This document shows, piece by piece, positions 27,244 through 36,434 of a DNA stretch of 64,000 nucleotides (positions are counted from its first letter, which is position 1; every line of letters begins with the position of its first letter). Location of the stretch: the NCBI GenBank assembly GCA_021156175.1, contig JAJNBL010000002.1:62001-126000 (forward strand), given 5' to 3'. The notes below the pieces were generated by a model. That model was not told the origin of the DNA. It did not search any database and worked only from the letters and a program-made list of their open reading frames with translations. This DNA is from Rickettsiales bacterium (GTDB lineage: Bacteria > Pseudomonadota > Alphaproteobacteria > Rickettsiales > JAJNBL01). A program made the position numbers and the translations under genes.

Positions 27244-28347
27244 TTAGTTATTAAAGCGAAAATGGAAAATATCGCCGTCCTGGACGTCGTATTCTTTGCC
27301 TTCGAGGCGCATTTTCCCATTTTCTTTTGCACCTTGCTCGCCTTTGCAAGCAACATAATCCGCATAGCTGATGGTTTCAGCGCGGATAAAGCCTTTTTCG
27401 AAATCCGTATGGATAGCGCCAGCGGCTTTAGGAGCTTTTGCCGGACGTTTCACCGTCCAGGCATGCGCTTCTTTTGGCCCGATGGTGAAGAAGGTGATGA
27501 GGTTCAGCAAATTGTACCCTGAGCGGATAATCCGGCTTAAACCGGTCTCGGGAAGGCCAATGCCTTCCAAAAATTCTTTCTTTTCTTCCGCGCTTTCTAA
27601 GTTTGCAATTTCGGATTCAATCGCAGCTGAAATCACAACGCACGCTGCATTCTCACCTTTCGCCTTGGCAGCGACTTTTGCAGAAAATGCATTGCCTTCT
27701 GCCGCATCCCCTTCCGCTACGTTGCAGACATACATCACGGGTTTTGAGGTAATCAGTTGCAGCTGGCGAATGCGGCGTTCTTCGTCTGCATCGCTCGGTT
27801 GCACCACGCGCGCAGGCTTTCCTTCTTGGAGAACCGGCAAAATCTTAGCCATAATATCATACTGCGCTTTCATTTCCTTGTCGCCGCCCTTGGCTTTTTT
27901 CTCAACATTTGGCAAGCGCTTTTCAAGACTTTCCATATCGGCAAGCACGAGTTCCGTTTCGATAATTTCCGCATCGCGCAAAGGATCCACCGATCCTTCC
28001 ACATGGACAATATTTTCGTCTTCAAAACAACGCACTACATGCACAATTGCATCGACTTCACGGATATGCGAAAGGAACTGGTTCCCCAAACCTTCACCTT
28101 TGCTTGCACCCTTTACGAGGCCTGCAATATCAACGAACTCTAATTGTGTTGGGATAATTTGCTTGGAACCTGCAATAACCGCCAATTCCTCAAGTCTGTC
28201 ATCAGGCACGGATACGGTGCCGCTATTGGGTTCAATGGTGCAGAACGGGTAATTCGCCGCTTCCGCTGCCGCAGTGCTCGTCAAGGCATTAAACAGCGTG
28301 GATTTCCCCACATTCGGCAAACCAACAATTCCACATTTAAATCCCAT
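27244..28347 (-). CDS. ychF: Ribosome-binding ATPase YchF (Obg-like)
   Basis: YchF is a translation-linked P-loop NTPase that prefers ATP. Residues near the start show GLPNVGKSTLFNALT (Walker A), then DIAGLVKGASKGEGLGN (switch II), and the altered specificity motif NVAE in place of NKxD, typical of this subfamily. The C-terminal TGS domain ends near GDIFHFRFNN. Length 367 is standard. Its first 11 bases overlap the pth 3' end, the conserved pth-ychF pairing. Confidence 0.97.
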   Translation of the reverse strand: MGFKCGIVGLPNVGKSTLFNALTSTAAAEAANYPFCTIEPNSGTVSVPDDRLEELAVIAGSKQIIPTQLEFVDIAGLVKGASKGEGLGNQFLSHIREVDAIVHVVRCFEDENIVHVEGSVDPLRDAEIIETELVLADMESLEKRLPNVEKKAKGGDKEMKAQYDIMAKILPVLQEGKPARVVQPSDADEERRIRQLQLITSKPVMYVCNVAEGDAAEGNAFSAKVAAKAKGENAACVVISAAIESEIANLESAEEKKEFLEGIGLPETGLSRIIRSGYNLLNLITFFTIGPKEAHAWTVKRPAKAPKAAGAIHTDFEKGFIRAETISYADYVACKGEQGAKENGKMRLEGKEYDVQDGDIFHFRFNN

Positions 28348-28999
28348 CGTTTTTCTCCTTATTCATTTCCAATACACCAGGTGCAAGGTTCTTCTCTTTT
28401 TCCGGCTTCGGTTTCTTTGGCTCTTTGACCAATATCCCCGCCCGTTCACCATAGGTTTCAATAAATCGTCCCATATCATTCTTAAGTGCAGAGGGGAAAC
28501 TTTCCGCACATGCATCCAAAAATTTCGGCAACTCCGCCTGTTCTTCTTTGGAAAACGGATTCAGCACATAGCGCGTAACCTGATCCCGATGTCCCGGATG
28601 GGCAATCCCAAATCGTATACGGACGTAAGGATTACCCACATGTTGGTCGATACTCCGTAAACCATTATGGCCTGCATGGCCACCGCCGGTTTTCACTTTA
28701 AGCCGCCCAAACGGGATATCAAGCTCATCATGGATGACGAACACCTGTTCCAGTGGAATCTTATGGAAACGTATGGCTTCCCCAACCGACCGACCAGACT
28801 CATTCATATACGTGGTAGGTTTCAGCAGGATCACTTTCTCGCTACCAATGAGACCTTCAGACATCTGTGCTTGAAATTTCTTTTTCCACGGAGAGAACCC
28901 ATAGCGATCCGCAATCGCGTCCACCACCATGAAACCGACATTATGCCGTGTCATGGCGTATTCACTACCTGGATTGCCTAACCCTACTAATAGGAACAT
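28337..28999 (-). CDS. pth: Peptidyl-tRNA hydrolase
   Basis: Pth releases tRNA from peptidyl-tRNA that drops off ribosomes. Asn9 (VGLGNPG) and catalytic His19 (MTRHNVGF) are in place, with DELDIPFGRLKVK and GGHAGHNGLRS further on. A C-terminal extension of about 25 residues, rich in Lys, Glu and Pro, makes the protein 220 long. It sits between rplY and ychF, a frequent bacterial order, though a terminator and a palindromic element separate it from rplY. Confidence 0.97.
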   Translation of the reverse strand: MFLLVGLGNPGSEYAMTRHNVGFMVVDAIADRYGFSPWKKKFQAQMSEGLIGSEKVILLKPTTYMNESGRSVGEAIRFHKIPLEQVFVIHDELDIPFGRLKVKTGGGHAGHNGLRSIDQHVGNPYVRIRFGIAHPGHRDQVTRYVLNPFSKEEQAELPKFLDACAESFPSALKNDMGRFIETYGERAGILVKEPKKPKPEKEKNLAPGVLEMNKEKNDGI

Positions 29000-29014
29000 G
29001 GGAGTCTCCTAAAG

Positions 29015-29041
29015 CAAAAAAGAGGCGGAATGTTCCGCCTC
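29015..29041 (-). terminator. Rho-independent terminator after rplY
   Basis: A perfect 9-bp stem GAGGCGGAA/TTCCGCCTC (29022-29030 and 29033-29041) with a 2-base loop is followed on the minus strand by a run of six T. It lies between rplY with its downstream palindrome and pth, so it should reduce read-through into pth. Confidence 0.8.
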
Positions 29042-29052
29042 CTAATTTCATT

Positions 29053-29182
29053 CTAGAGCGTTTTCGCTTTAGTTGTACGCAAGGCGTACGGAGTGAGGAG
29101 CGCGTAAGCGTAGTCAAACCTACGTGCGCAGCGCCGGACCTGAAGTACAACGCTGCGTACGACTAAATGGAAAATGCTCTAG
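29053..29182. repeat. Intergenic palindromic element, long form (copy A1)
   Basis: A 130-bp imperfect inverted repeat. The outer arms CTAGAGC...TTTTC and GAAAA...GCTCTAG pair, the inner arms contain GTACG/CGTAC, and the tip is AGCGTAG-N6-CTACGTG. It begins 3 bases past the rplY stop codon. Its sequence closely resembles the element at 32654-32778 and the remnant at 10755. Confidence 0.85.
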
Positions 29183-29185
29183 GCG

Positions 29186-29824
29186 CTATGCCGCACCCCC
29201 AGCAGCAGGAGCAGCCGCCGCACCAGCAGCACCGGCCACCGCAGTTTTCTCTTCTTCTTCTTTACCACGTCCAGCAACCGCAGCCACCGTAAAGTCACGG
29301 TCACGGATCACAGGCTCACAACCCTCAGGCAGTGCGATATGGCTGATATGGATACTTTGTCCGATTCTCGTACCATTCAAATCCGCTTCGATAAAGGCAG
29401 GAATTTTTTCTGGGTTACAATAAAGCTCAACATCGTGACGTACAATATTCAGTACTCCACCGCGCTTCAATCCTGGTGAACGCTCAGCGTTCAAGAAACG
29501 TACAGGTACTGCCACACGTACTTTCTGACCTTTTTCAATCCGAAGGAAATCCACGTGCTCGATTTGGTCTGTCACTGGGTGAAGCTGTACATCGCGCGGA
29601 AGCACGGCAATCTTCTCTTTCCCAAGTTCAATCTGCAACAATTGTGATTGGAAGTGACCTTTCACGTATACTTTTGTGGTTTCACGCAGATCAACAGAAA
29701 TATTCGTTTCGCCCCCTTTACCTCCGTAAATGATGGCAGGAAGACGGCCTTCGCGGCGAAGTGCACGAGCAGGACCTTTTCCAGTTTTTTCACGGGCTTG
29801 GGCATTTAATGTAGCTTGAGTCAT
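29186..29824 (-). CDS. rplY: 50S ribosomal protein L25, general stress (Ctc/TL5) form
   Basis: L25 binds 5S rRNA. The 212-residue long form has the N-terminal 5S-binding domain (RREGRLPAIIYGG) and the C-terminal TL5 domain (VPVRFLNAERSPGLKRGGVLN). It ends in an Ala/Gly/Pro tail of about 25 residues, frequent in alphaproteobacteria. AGAGGAAAA precedes the ATG at a good distance. Divergent from parE across 250 bases; it ends directly at a palindromic element and terminator. Confidence 0.95.
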   Translation of the reverse strand: MTQATLNAQAREKTGKGPARALRREGRLPAIIYGGKGGETNISVDLRETTKVYVKGHFQSQLLQIELGKEKIAVLPRDVQLHPVTDQIEHVDFLRIEKGQKVRVAVPVRFLNAERSPGLKRGGVLNIVRHDVELYCNPEKIPAFIEADLNGTRIGQSIHISHIALPEGCEPVIRDRDFTVAAVAGRGKEEEEKTAVAGAAGAAAAPAAGGAA

Positions 29825-30073
29825 GGTATTTTCCTCTATTTATTGACTATCTCTAAAGACTGCCTTCATCACATAATCCGATATTTTCGGTATATGAGGA
29901 ACACCCCAGACACTCTGGGGAGGGTGGATTATAAGCAGGGACGAGGAAAAATCAACCATTTTCGCACCCTATCTCCTTTAAAACGAGGGGGATACGGATA
30001 TTTCTATTGCCCAAAGCGCGGATGTTCCCTAAAAAGGAGGGATCCATCTAAAATTGAACTGATAAGTAGGAAT

Positions 30074-32134
30074 ATGGCTGATTTATTTGCTTCCGCTTCC
30101 CCTAACGCGTCGAAACCTGTGAAAAAAGATCCCATCCGGGAAGCTTTTGAAGCAACTCAGCCCGCTCCAACCACAAGCAGTTCCAGTGAATATACTGCTC
30201 AGGATATCGAGGTCTTAGAAGGGCTCGAGCCCGTTCGTCGCCGCCCAGGGATGTATGTAGGCGGAACCGATGAAAATGCGCTCCACCATTTGGTCGCCGA
30301 AATATTCGATAACTCGATGGATGAGGCGGTTGCTGGCCATGCGACCCGTATCGAACTCGAGATGCATGCCGATGGCTGCATTACCGTGCGCGATAATGGA
30401 CGCGGGATCCCAGTCGACCCACACCCAAAATTCCCTGATAAATCAGCTCTGGAAGTGATCTTGACGACACTCCATTCCGGAGGAAAATTCAGTAACAAAG
30501 CCTATGAAACCTCCGGCGGTTTGCACGGGGTGGGCATTTCGGTCGTCAACGCACTTTCTGACCGCCTAGAAGTGGAAGTCGCGCGCGATAAAACCGTATG
30601 GAAACAGTCCTATTCCCGCGGAAATCCGGTCACAAAACTCGAGCAAATTGGCACCGCGAACAACCGCCGTGGCACCTCGATCACCTTCCATCCGGATGAA
30701 GAAATTTTCGATAAGCGGATTTTCTTTAGGCCGCATCGCCTCTATAATTTTGCAAAATCGAAGGCATATTTATATAAAGGCGTGGAAATTCGTTGGATTT
30801 GCGACCCGATCCTTTTATCTGGCAAAGACGGCATCCCCGCAAAAGAATCCATCCACTTCCCAGGCGGTTTAAAGGATTACCTCACCTCCCAGCTTGAGGA
30901 ATTCAAAACCGTCACAGAAGAAGCGTTCTTAGGTGAAATCCAGTTCCCCGACAATCAAGGCCGCGCTGAGTGGGCATTACACTGGATCGAAGGCGGGGAA
31001 GAAGGCTTCATCCGTTCGTTCTGTAATACCATCCCCACCGCCCAAGGCGGAACGCATGAATCTGGCCTACGTTCCGCTATTTTAAAAGGCTTGCGCGCCT
31101 ATGGTGAAATGACCAACAATAAAAAAGCGGCGAAAATCACGGGCGACGACATATTGACCTCGGCCTGCATCATCCTTTCGGTCTTCATCCGCGATCCACA
31201 ATTCCAAGGCCAGACGAAGGAAAAACTGGTGAGCCACCATGTCGTGCGGCTCGTCGAGAATGCGATCCGTGACCATTTCGACCATTGGCTCAGCGGCAAT
31301 ACCGCCAGCGCAGAAAAACTCCTCAATTTTTGTATTGATGCGGCAGAAGAGCGCCTCAACCGCAAACAGCTCAAAGACGTCAACCGCAAGTCTGCAACCA
31401 CGCGCTTACGGCTTCCAGGAAAACTTGCGGACTGCAGCAAAGAAACACCGGAAGGCACTGAACTCTTCATCGTAGAGGGTGATTCGGCCGGCGGTTCTGC
31501 GAAAATGGCGCGTGACCGTGCGACCCAGGCGATCTTACCGCTCCGCGGAAAAATCCTGAACGTCGCCAGCGCTACCGTTGATAAGATTCGCGAGAACCAA
31601 GAGCTTGCGGACTTGCTGCTCGCTTTGGGATGCGCAACCGGCAATAATTATGAAGATGGCCAGCTCCGCTACGAGAAAATCATCATCATGACTGATGCGG
31701 ATGTTGATGGCGCGCATATCGCCTCTCTCCTCATGACTTTCTTCTTCTGCCAAACGCCAGAGCTTATCAAAAATGGGCACTTATACCTGGCACAACCTCC
31801 GTTGTTCCGCCTCACACAGGGCACACAAACCCTTTACGCAGCGGATGAGCAGGAGAAAAACTATATCCTCGAAAAACTCGGCACGAAAAAAGGCCGCGTT
31901 GATGTAGGTCGTTTCAAAGGACTCGGAGAAATGACAGCAAAACAGTTGAAAGAAACAACGATGGATCGCTCCACCCGGACGCTTCTAAAAGTATCTTTTG
32001 ATCAAGAAACAGGCTGGGATCAGGCAACCACGTGCGTCAATGACCTCATGGGCAAAAAACCCGAGCTCCGCTTCAAGTTCATTCAAGAACGCTCGAAAGC
32101 GGCGCAAAATCTGATTGATAGTTTGGATGTGTAG
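30074..32134 (+). CDS. parE: DNA topoisomerase IV subunit B
   Basis: ParE is the ATPase subunit of topoisomerase IV, which unlinks daughter chromosomes. I use the ATG at 30074 (preceded by AGTAGG), giving MADLFA, which matches alphaproteobacterial ParE; the frame is open for 86 codons upstream but with unlikely composition. Visible are the GHKL site EIFDNSMDEAVAGHA, GGLHGVG, the Toprim site EGDSAGGSAKMARDR and DADVDGAHI. The 686-residue length and the VLEGLEPVRRRPGMYVGGTD opening favour ParE over GyrB. Confidence 0.92.
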   Translation: MADLFASASPNASKPVKKDPIREAFEATQPAPTTSSSSEYTAQDIEVLEGLEPVRRRPGMYVGGTDENALHHLVAEIFDNSMDEAVAGHATRIELEMHADGCITVRDNGRGIPVDPHPKFPDKSALEVILTTLHSGGKFSNKAYETSGGLHGVGISVVNALSDRLEVEVARDKTVWKQSYSRGNPVTKLEQIGTANNRRGTSITFHPDEEIFDKRIFFRPHRLYNFAKSKAYLYKGVEIRWICDPILLSGKDGIPAKESIHFPGGLKDYLTSQLEEFKTVTEEAFLGEIQFPDNQGRAEWALHWIEGGEEGFIRSFCNTIPTAQGGTHESGLRSAILKGLRAYGEMTNNKKAAKITGDDILTSACIILSVFIRDPQFQGQTKEKLVSHHVVRLVENAIRDHFDHWLSGNTASAEKLLNFCIDAAEERLNRKQLKDVNRKSATTRLRLPGKLADCSKETPEGTELFIVEGDSAGGSAKMARDRATQAILPLRGKILNVASATVDKIRENQELADLLLALGCATGNNYEDGQLRYEKIIIMTDADVDGAHIASLLMTFFFCQTPELIKNGHLYLAQPPLFRLTQGTQTLYAADEQEKNYILEKLGTKKGRVDVGRFKGLGEMTAKQLKETTMDRSTRTLLKVSFDQETGWDQATTCVNDLMGKKPELRFKFIQERSKAAQNLIDSLDV

Positions 32135-32212
32135 TCTTTATCGCTACCGATTTGCATTCTGTTTGTTTCAGTTGTATATTCCCTAATCTGTTATTTAGAT
32201 GAGGAGAAAGAT

Positions 32213-32647
32213 ATGTCCACTGCCACCACAGATGCATTAAAAATCGTATTGGCTGACAGCTATACGCTGTACCTAAAAACTCAGAACTATCACTGGAACG
32301 TTACCGGCCCTCAATTTAAAACGCTGCACCTGTTGTTTGAAGAACAATATACCGATCTTGCTGCAGCTGTAGATGAAATCGCCGAGCGTATCCGCGCTCT
32401 TGGATCAAAAGCACCCGCAAGCTTCAAGAACTATGATAATCTCCGGACGCTTAAAGACGGGAATGAGAACGCATCTGCGCCACAAATGATCCAGGAATTA
32501 GCCGCAGATCAAGAGCTGATTGTAACCTGTTTAAAAACACTACTGACAACGGCACAAAAAGCCGGAGATGAAGCAACTGCTGATTTGGCAATTGGACGCA
32601 TCGCGTTGCATGAGAAAAACGCTTGGATGCTAAAGAGCAGCTTATAA
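32213..32647 (+). CDS. dps: Dps-family DNA-binding ferritin-like protein
   Basis: Dps dodecamers store iron, detoxify peroxide and compact DNA. The intersubunit ferroxidase residues His27, His39, Asp54 and Glu58 have exactly the spacing of the E. coli site (51, 63, 78, 82). The N-terminal tail is short with few basic residues, so DNA binding may be weak. GAGGAG precedes the ATG. 144 residues is slightly short. A palindromic element begins 6 bases after the stop. Confidence 0.93.
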   Translation: MSTATTDALKIVLADSYTLYLKTQNYHWNVTGPQFKTLHLLFEEQYTDLAAAVDEIAERIRALGSKAPASFKNYDNLRTLKDGNENASAPQMIQELAADQELIVTCLKTLLTTAQKAGDEATADLAIGRIALHEKNAWMLKSSL

Positions 32648-32653
32648 AAAACG

Positions 32654-32778
32654 AGAGCATTTTCGCTTTAATTCTAAACAAGGCGCACGAAGTGAGGCGA
32701 GCGTAAGCGTACTAAACGTACGTGCGCATCGTCGAATCTGACGTGCAACGCAGTATAGGATTAAATAGGAAATGCTCT
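32654..32778. repeat. Intergenic palindromic element, long form (copy A2)
   Basis: A 125-bp imperfect palindrome with ends AGAGC and GCTCT and tip AGCGTAC-N5-GTACGTG. It fills the whole gap between dps and the convergent small gene at 32777, whose TAG stop codon overlaps its right end by two bases. Left and right arms match copy A1 over most of their length. Confidence 0.85.
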
Positions 32779-33040
32779 ATTCGACCTTTTTCTGCTCTTC
32801 ATTGGCAGCGCTGAGCGCATAAACGCAGAGATCTTCAAAAGGTACGCCGTTCTTCTCTGCTAAATCGCGAAGCTTTGAGATACTATCCATTACTTCTGCA
32901 GGGATGCTACCGCCACGCTCGCGGGAAAGCCAGCTTTGCTGATTCTGCAATGGATGATTATCCGGTTTCGGCTTTCCGATATAAATACTAAAGGGTGCTT
33001 TTTGCCCACCAAAATCGCAAGGTACTGTAAATTTTTGCAT
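32777..33040 (-). CDS. DUF2610-like small conserved protein
   Basis: 87 residues. The opening KFTVPCDFGGQKAPFSIYIG, the LSRERGG block and VPFEDLCVYAL resemble DUF2610, a family I associate with Rickettsiales and relatives; its function is unknown. No signal or membrane segment. It starts 8 bases after the preceding minus-strand gene at 33049, so the two are probably cotranscribed. Its stop codon overlaps a palindromic element. Confidence 0.7.
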   Translation of the reverse strand: MQKFTVPCDFGGQKAPFSIYIGKPKPDNHPLQNQQSWLSRERGGSIPAEVMDSISKLRDLAEKNGVPFEDLCVYALSAANEEQKKVE

Positions 33041-33048
33041 AGCTTACT

Positions 33049-33423
33049 CTATCTCTCTTGCGTCTTTCCTTGTTGTTTTCCAGCGCCCGCCGCCAACTCT
33101 GGCGCTTTGGTCTGCGCGATATACGGATGCACTTTCACCGGCACAGTTGCTCCCGCTGCAACGGCTTGCGCACCATAACGAAGGGCTGTTTTGGCATCTT
33201 GGATATTCCCTTTGAGAAACCGCACTAAATCATCAAAGGTAAAGCGTGGGACTTCCGCCAGAAACTGCTGGTCCTGACGAATAAGATTCGTCGAATCCCC
33301 TTCCTCATCTTCCTCATTACCCACAGGGAGGAAGCGATCGAGATCGGCATTCGACAAAAACTCTTGCTGCGTATCCTTTTTAATGGCGGGTTTCGGTGCC
33401 TGTCCAGGCTTTTTCTCTGCCAT
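33049..33423 (-). CDS. Hypothetical small protein
   Basis: 124 residues, not recognised. The N-terminal half is charged and disordered in appearance (Lys/Pro/Gln, then an acidic GNEEDEEGDS run). A better-folded segment near 60-95 contains FTFDDLVRFLKGNIQDAKTAL, probably helical. The tail is Ala/Gly/Lys/Gln-rich. AGGAGA precedes the ATG at a good distance. It lies in a minus-strand group with the DUF2610-like gene downstream and another unknown gene upstream. Confidence 0.65.
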   Translation of the reverse strand: MAEKKPGQAPKPAIKKDTQQEFLSNADLDRFLPVGNEEDEEGDSTNLIRQDQQFLAEVPRFTFDDLVRFLKGNIQDAKTALRYGAQAVAAGATVPVKVHPYIAQTKAPELAAGAGKQQGKTQER

Positions 33424-33489
33424 GCTCTCCTATCCTCTAGAAATTCCGTATTATCTGTACCACCCCTTATAACTTAATACAAGAAGAGG

Positions 33490-34041
33490 TTACCTGTCCC
33501 GTCCATCGTGGGTTCCCTTCTTCCGACGCTCAATATCAATCACGTCTTTCCACTCGCGCTGCTTTTGCTCATCACGGGTCATTTTAACATAAGTACCCCA
33601 ATAACCGCCACGCTGCTCTCCTTGGAACATTCCGGTCACACGTTGGATTTTTTCGCCCAAGATTTTACGCGTCCATTCACCTAAAATCCGCGCCAGGCCA
33701 ATGACCCGTACATCATCCTGCTTATCTTGATTCTCAGGCTCCGCATCCCCATCCAGACGTGTTACATCCACATCGATAATATCATCTTCTTTTCTGGCAT
33801 CTTCTTTTTTGGCAGCCTCCTCCTCATAAAGGATCCGCGCATCAGCATCGGAATTTTGATCGGATTTCTTTTTCTTTGAACGCTGTGCTTTCACTTCCTG
33901 CCACGGCGTTATCGGTCCAGGATGGCCACCGCCAGAAAACATACGCTGCTTATTAAATTCGCGCATGCGTCGATCGCCCGATTTGTTAAAGCGGGGGAAC
34001 TGGTCAAGAAAATCTAGCCAAAACATGTGTAGCCAGTTCAT
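33490..34041 (-). CDS. Hypothetical charged protein
   Basis: 183 residues from the ATG at 34041; a TTG at 34050 is in frame. A short aromatic-rich start (NWLHMFWLDFLDQFPRF) could lie along a membrane. The middle is highly charged (QRSKKKKSDQ, then EEEAAKKEDARKEDD). A region near 115-160 (VIGLARILGEWTRKILG) looks amphipathic. The C-terminus is Arg/Lys-rich. No family recognised. It follows the REC-ATPase gene by about 20 bases, so a shared transcript is likely. Confidence 0.6.
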   Translation of the reverse strand: MNWLHMFWLDFLDQFPRFNKSGDRRMREFNKQRMFSGGGHPGPITPWQEVKAQRSKKKKSDQNSDADARILYEEEAAKKEDARKEDDIIDVDVTRLDGDAEPENQDKQDDVRVIGLARILGEWTRKILGEKIQRVTGMFQGEQRGGYWGTYVKMTRDEQKQREWKDVIDIERRKKGTHDGRDR

Positions 34042-34060
34042 GAGTAACAATCAGTTGTTA

Positions 34061-35011
34061 TTATGATTTGGGAGCATTCTTTAAATATACGTGGCACACC
34101 ACTTCATTGCCACCCCCTTTATATTCCATCCGGTCAAATGCCATAATATTCGCCTTAGCGATACCACGTCCATTGGGATCCGTCATACGGACCGGGTCAA
34201 AATCAATATAGCGCTTCCAATCGAAGCCTTTGCCACAATCTTTCATAGTAACAATTACTTCATCGCCGGTATTTTCGAATAATACCTCCACTTTTTTGGA
34301 AATATTCTCGTCTAGCGCCAAGCGTCTGACAATCTCTTCTTCCCAACGACCTTCGACCATTAATTCGGATTTGGTGTGATACCCCACCCCCAAGTTTCCA
34401 TGCTCCACCGCATTGGTAAGCAACTCAATCAGGCCAATGACCACACGGTTTGGATCCGGGAAATAACCTGCCAATACCGTTGCCATCGTACGGGCTTCAT
34501 CAAGCGTCCGCACCTCGAAAGTGCCATACTTAATCATGTTCAGCACCGAGCGGCTTTCCTGGACTTTACCTAAGAGCGAGCGCTGCTGTGCATATTCACG
34601 TACCGCGGCGTTCACTACCGATACCAACATCTGGTCTTCAAAGGGCTTCGTGAGATAATAATACGCACCCGCCTGGATACCTTCCACGACCTCATCGGTA
34701 CCGACGGAAGCCGTTTGCAGGATTACTGGAATATGGCTAAATGCGGGGATATTTTTAATCCGGCGCAATACTTCCATACCGTTCATGCGCGGCATCATTT
34801 TATCGAGTACCACGATATCAATATCGCCTGGATGTTCTTCAAGATACTGGATCGCCTCATCGCCATCCTGGGCATTCGCAACCTGATATCCCTGGTTTTT
34901 CAGTATGTAAGCCAACGCTTCAAGATTAAGGGTGTCATCATCGACCGCCAATATTTTAAAATTGCTTGGCAACAAGCTCTCACCCATGACCATTGTATCC
35001 CTCGTAGCCAT
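34061..35011 (-). CDS. Response regulator fused to an RsbW-type ATP-binding domain
   Basis: 316 residues. The receiver domain (about 18-140) has the acidic pocket VDDD, phosphorylatable Asp in VVLDKMMPRMNG, Thr/Ser in LQTAS, and Lys in YLTKPF. After a linker comes a GHKL-type domain with N-box LIELLTNAVEHGN and G-box KDCGKGFDW...GRGI, like the anti-sigma kinase RsbW family; there is no HisKA. The pair suggests a phosphorylation-controlled serine kinase or anti-sigma switch. GGGAG precedes the ATG. No PP2C or STAS partner is adjacent. Confidence 0.85.
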   Translation of the reverse strand: MATRDTMVMGESLLPSNFKILAVDDDTLNLEALAYILKNQGYQVANAQDGDEAIQYLEEHPGDIDIVVLDKMMPRMNGMEVLRRIKNIPAFSHIPVILQTASVGTDEVVEGIQAGAYYYLTKPFEDQMLVSVVNAAVREYAQQRSLLGKVQESRSVLNMIKYGTFEVRTLDEARTMATVLAGYFPDPNRVVIGLIELLTNAVEHGNLGVGYHTKSELMVEGRWEEEIVRRLALDENISKKVEVLFENTGDEVIVTMKDCGKGFDWKRYIDFDPVRMTDPNGRGIAKANIMAFDRMEYKGGGNEVVCHVYLKNAPKS

Positions 35012-35124
35012 ACATCTCCCTTATAGTAAATATTTGTAATACAGTACGTTATATTGTTTTTCCAGCATGCAGGGCGTAAGAGCCTATCTTGCATTGTGGA
35101 GGAATAACATTAATATTTATATAA

Positions 35125-36216
35125 TTACGCCTTCTTAAAGCCTTCCAGCGCCTTAACGACCGCCTGATTTTCTTTCTCCGTCCCCACGGTGATGCGCAAG
35201 CAATGGCCTAGACCATAACTTGCCACCGCCCTTGGGATAATCCCCTGTTCCATAAGAAATTTGTTCGCACCTTCCGCATCTTTCCCTGCTTCTTTAGGGA
35301 ATTCCAGCAAAAGGAAGTTGGCAACAGCAGGATATACTGTAATTCCAAGCGCCCGGATGCTTTGCGTCAAATAGGCCAACTGACGGGTATTATGTGCACG
35401 GGAGCGTTCAGTAAACTCGGTATCCCGAATCGCCGCTACGCCTGCTTCCTGCGCCGCGCCACTCACGTTAAAAGGTCCGCGCACTCGGTTTAAAATATCC
35501 GCTATCGGTTCCGGGCAATAAACCCACCCTAAGCGTAAGCTCGCCAAGCCATAAATTTTCGAGAAGGTACGCAGCATCACGGTATTATCACCGGCATCAA
35601 CCAGTGCGGCACCGGAATCATATGCCGATTCTTCGACATACTCCGCATAAGCCGCATCAATCACCAGAAGCACATGCTCCGGCAATCCCGCACGCAAACG
35701 ACGCACTTCATCTTTGGAAATATAGCTTCCCGTCGGATTATTGGGATTCGCAAAAAATACGATTTTCGTGCGCTCTGTCACCGCCGCAAGCAGCGCATCG
35801 ACATCGGTACGCAAGTTTTTTTCTTTCGCCGTTACCGGAGTAGCTCCGACCCGTTTTGCCGAGATGGGGTACATCAGGAACCCGTATTCAGGATATAAAA
35901 TCTCATCACCCACGCCGGCATAGGCTGCGCACAACAACGCAATCAATTCATCGGAACCCGCTCCGCAGACTATACGGCTTGGCGCAAATCCATAAACTTC
36001 CCCAATCGCATTACGTAACGCTTCAGATCCACCATCGGGGTAACGATGCAGGCGCTCTGCCGCCTTTTTATAAGCTTCAATCGCCTTCGGGCTCGCACCA
36101 AGCGCATTTTCATTGGACGAGAGTTTGATCACCTCGCGCACTTTATCGCCTGTCTTGGAAAGTCCACCGACATAAGGCTTAATATCCGTAATCCCTGGAC
36201 GTACTTTTAATGCCAT
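35125..36216 (-). CDS. hisC: Histidinol-phosphate aminotransferase
   Basis: HisC converts imidazole acetol phosphate and glutamate to histidinol phosphate. It is a fold-type I PLP enzyme: NPNNPTG, DAAYAEY, and the Schiff-base Lys in TFSKIYGLASLRLGW. The 363-residue length is usual. Some alphaproteobacterial HisC enzymes also use aromatic amino acids. It stands alone here, away from other his genes. AAGG lies upstream of the ATG. Confidence 0.92.
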   Translation of the reverse strand: MALKVRPGITDIKPYVGGLSKTGDKVREVIKLSSNENALGASPKAIEAYKKAAERLHRYPDGGSEALRNAIGEVYGFAPSRIVCGAGSDELIALLCAAYAGVGDEILYPEYGFLMYPISAKRVGATPVTAKEKNLRTDVDALLAAVTERTKIVFFANPNNPTGSYISKDEVRRLRAGLPEHVLLVIDAAYAEYVEESAYDSGAALVDAGDNTVMLRTFSKIYGLASLRLGWVYCPEPIADILNRVRGPFNVSGAAQEAGVAAIRDTEFTERSRAHNTRQLAYLTQSIRALGITVYPAVANFLLLEFPKEAGKDAEGANKFLMEQGIIPRAVASYGLGHCLRITVGTEKENQAVVKALEGFKKA

Positions 36217-36434
36217 ATAATACCTTAAGCTTACTCACATGCATTTGATTATTGCGATCATTGATAGCATAGGCACGCACAGAAGTCGATCAAAGCTTTA
36301 TATATAGACTCATTCCCTCAAGGGCAATTGTCATTTTTAAAAGAACACCTTGTCTTTTCACGATTTTTCCTGGCATTTTAGTCCGCCTTCCGCTATGGAT
36401 GGAAGAATCTCATCCGAAAAACATTAATGGCACA

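Noticed and set aside
27371-28252. 293-codon plus-strand frame within ychF
   Set aside because: It is antisense to a fully conserved ychF gene, with Ser-rich shadow composition.
29816-30073. An 86-codon N-terminal extension of parE
   Set aside because: The extension has random composition, overlaps the rplY start region, and the ATG at 30074 matches the known start of the family.
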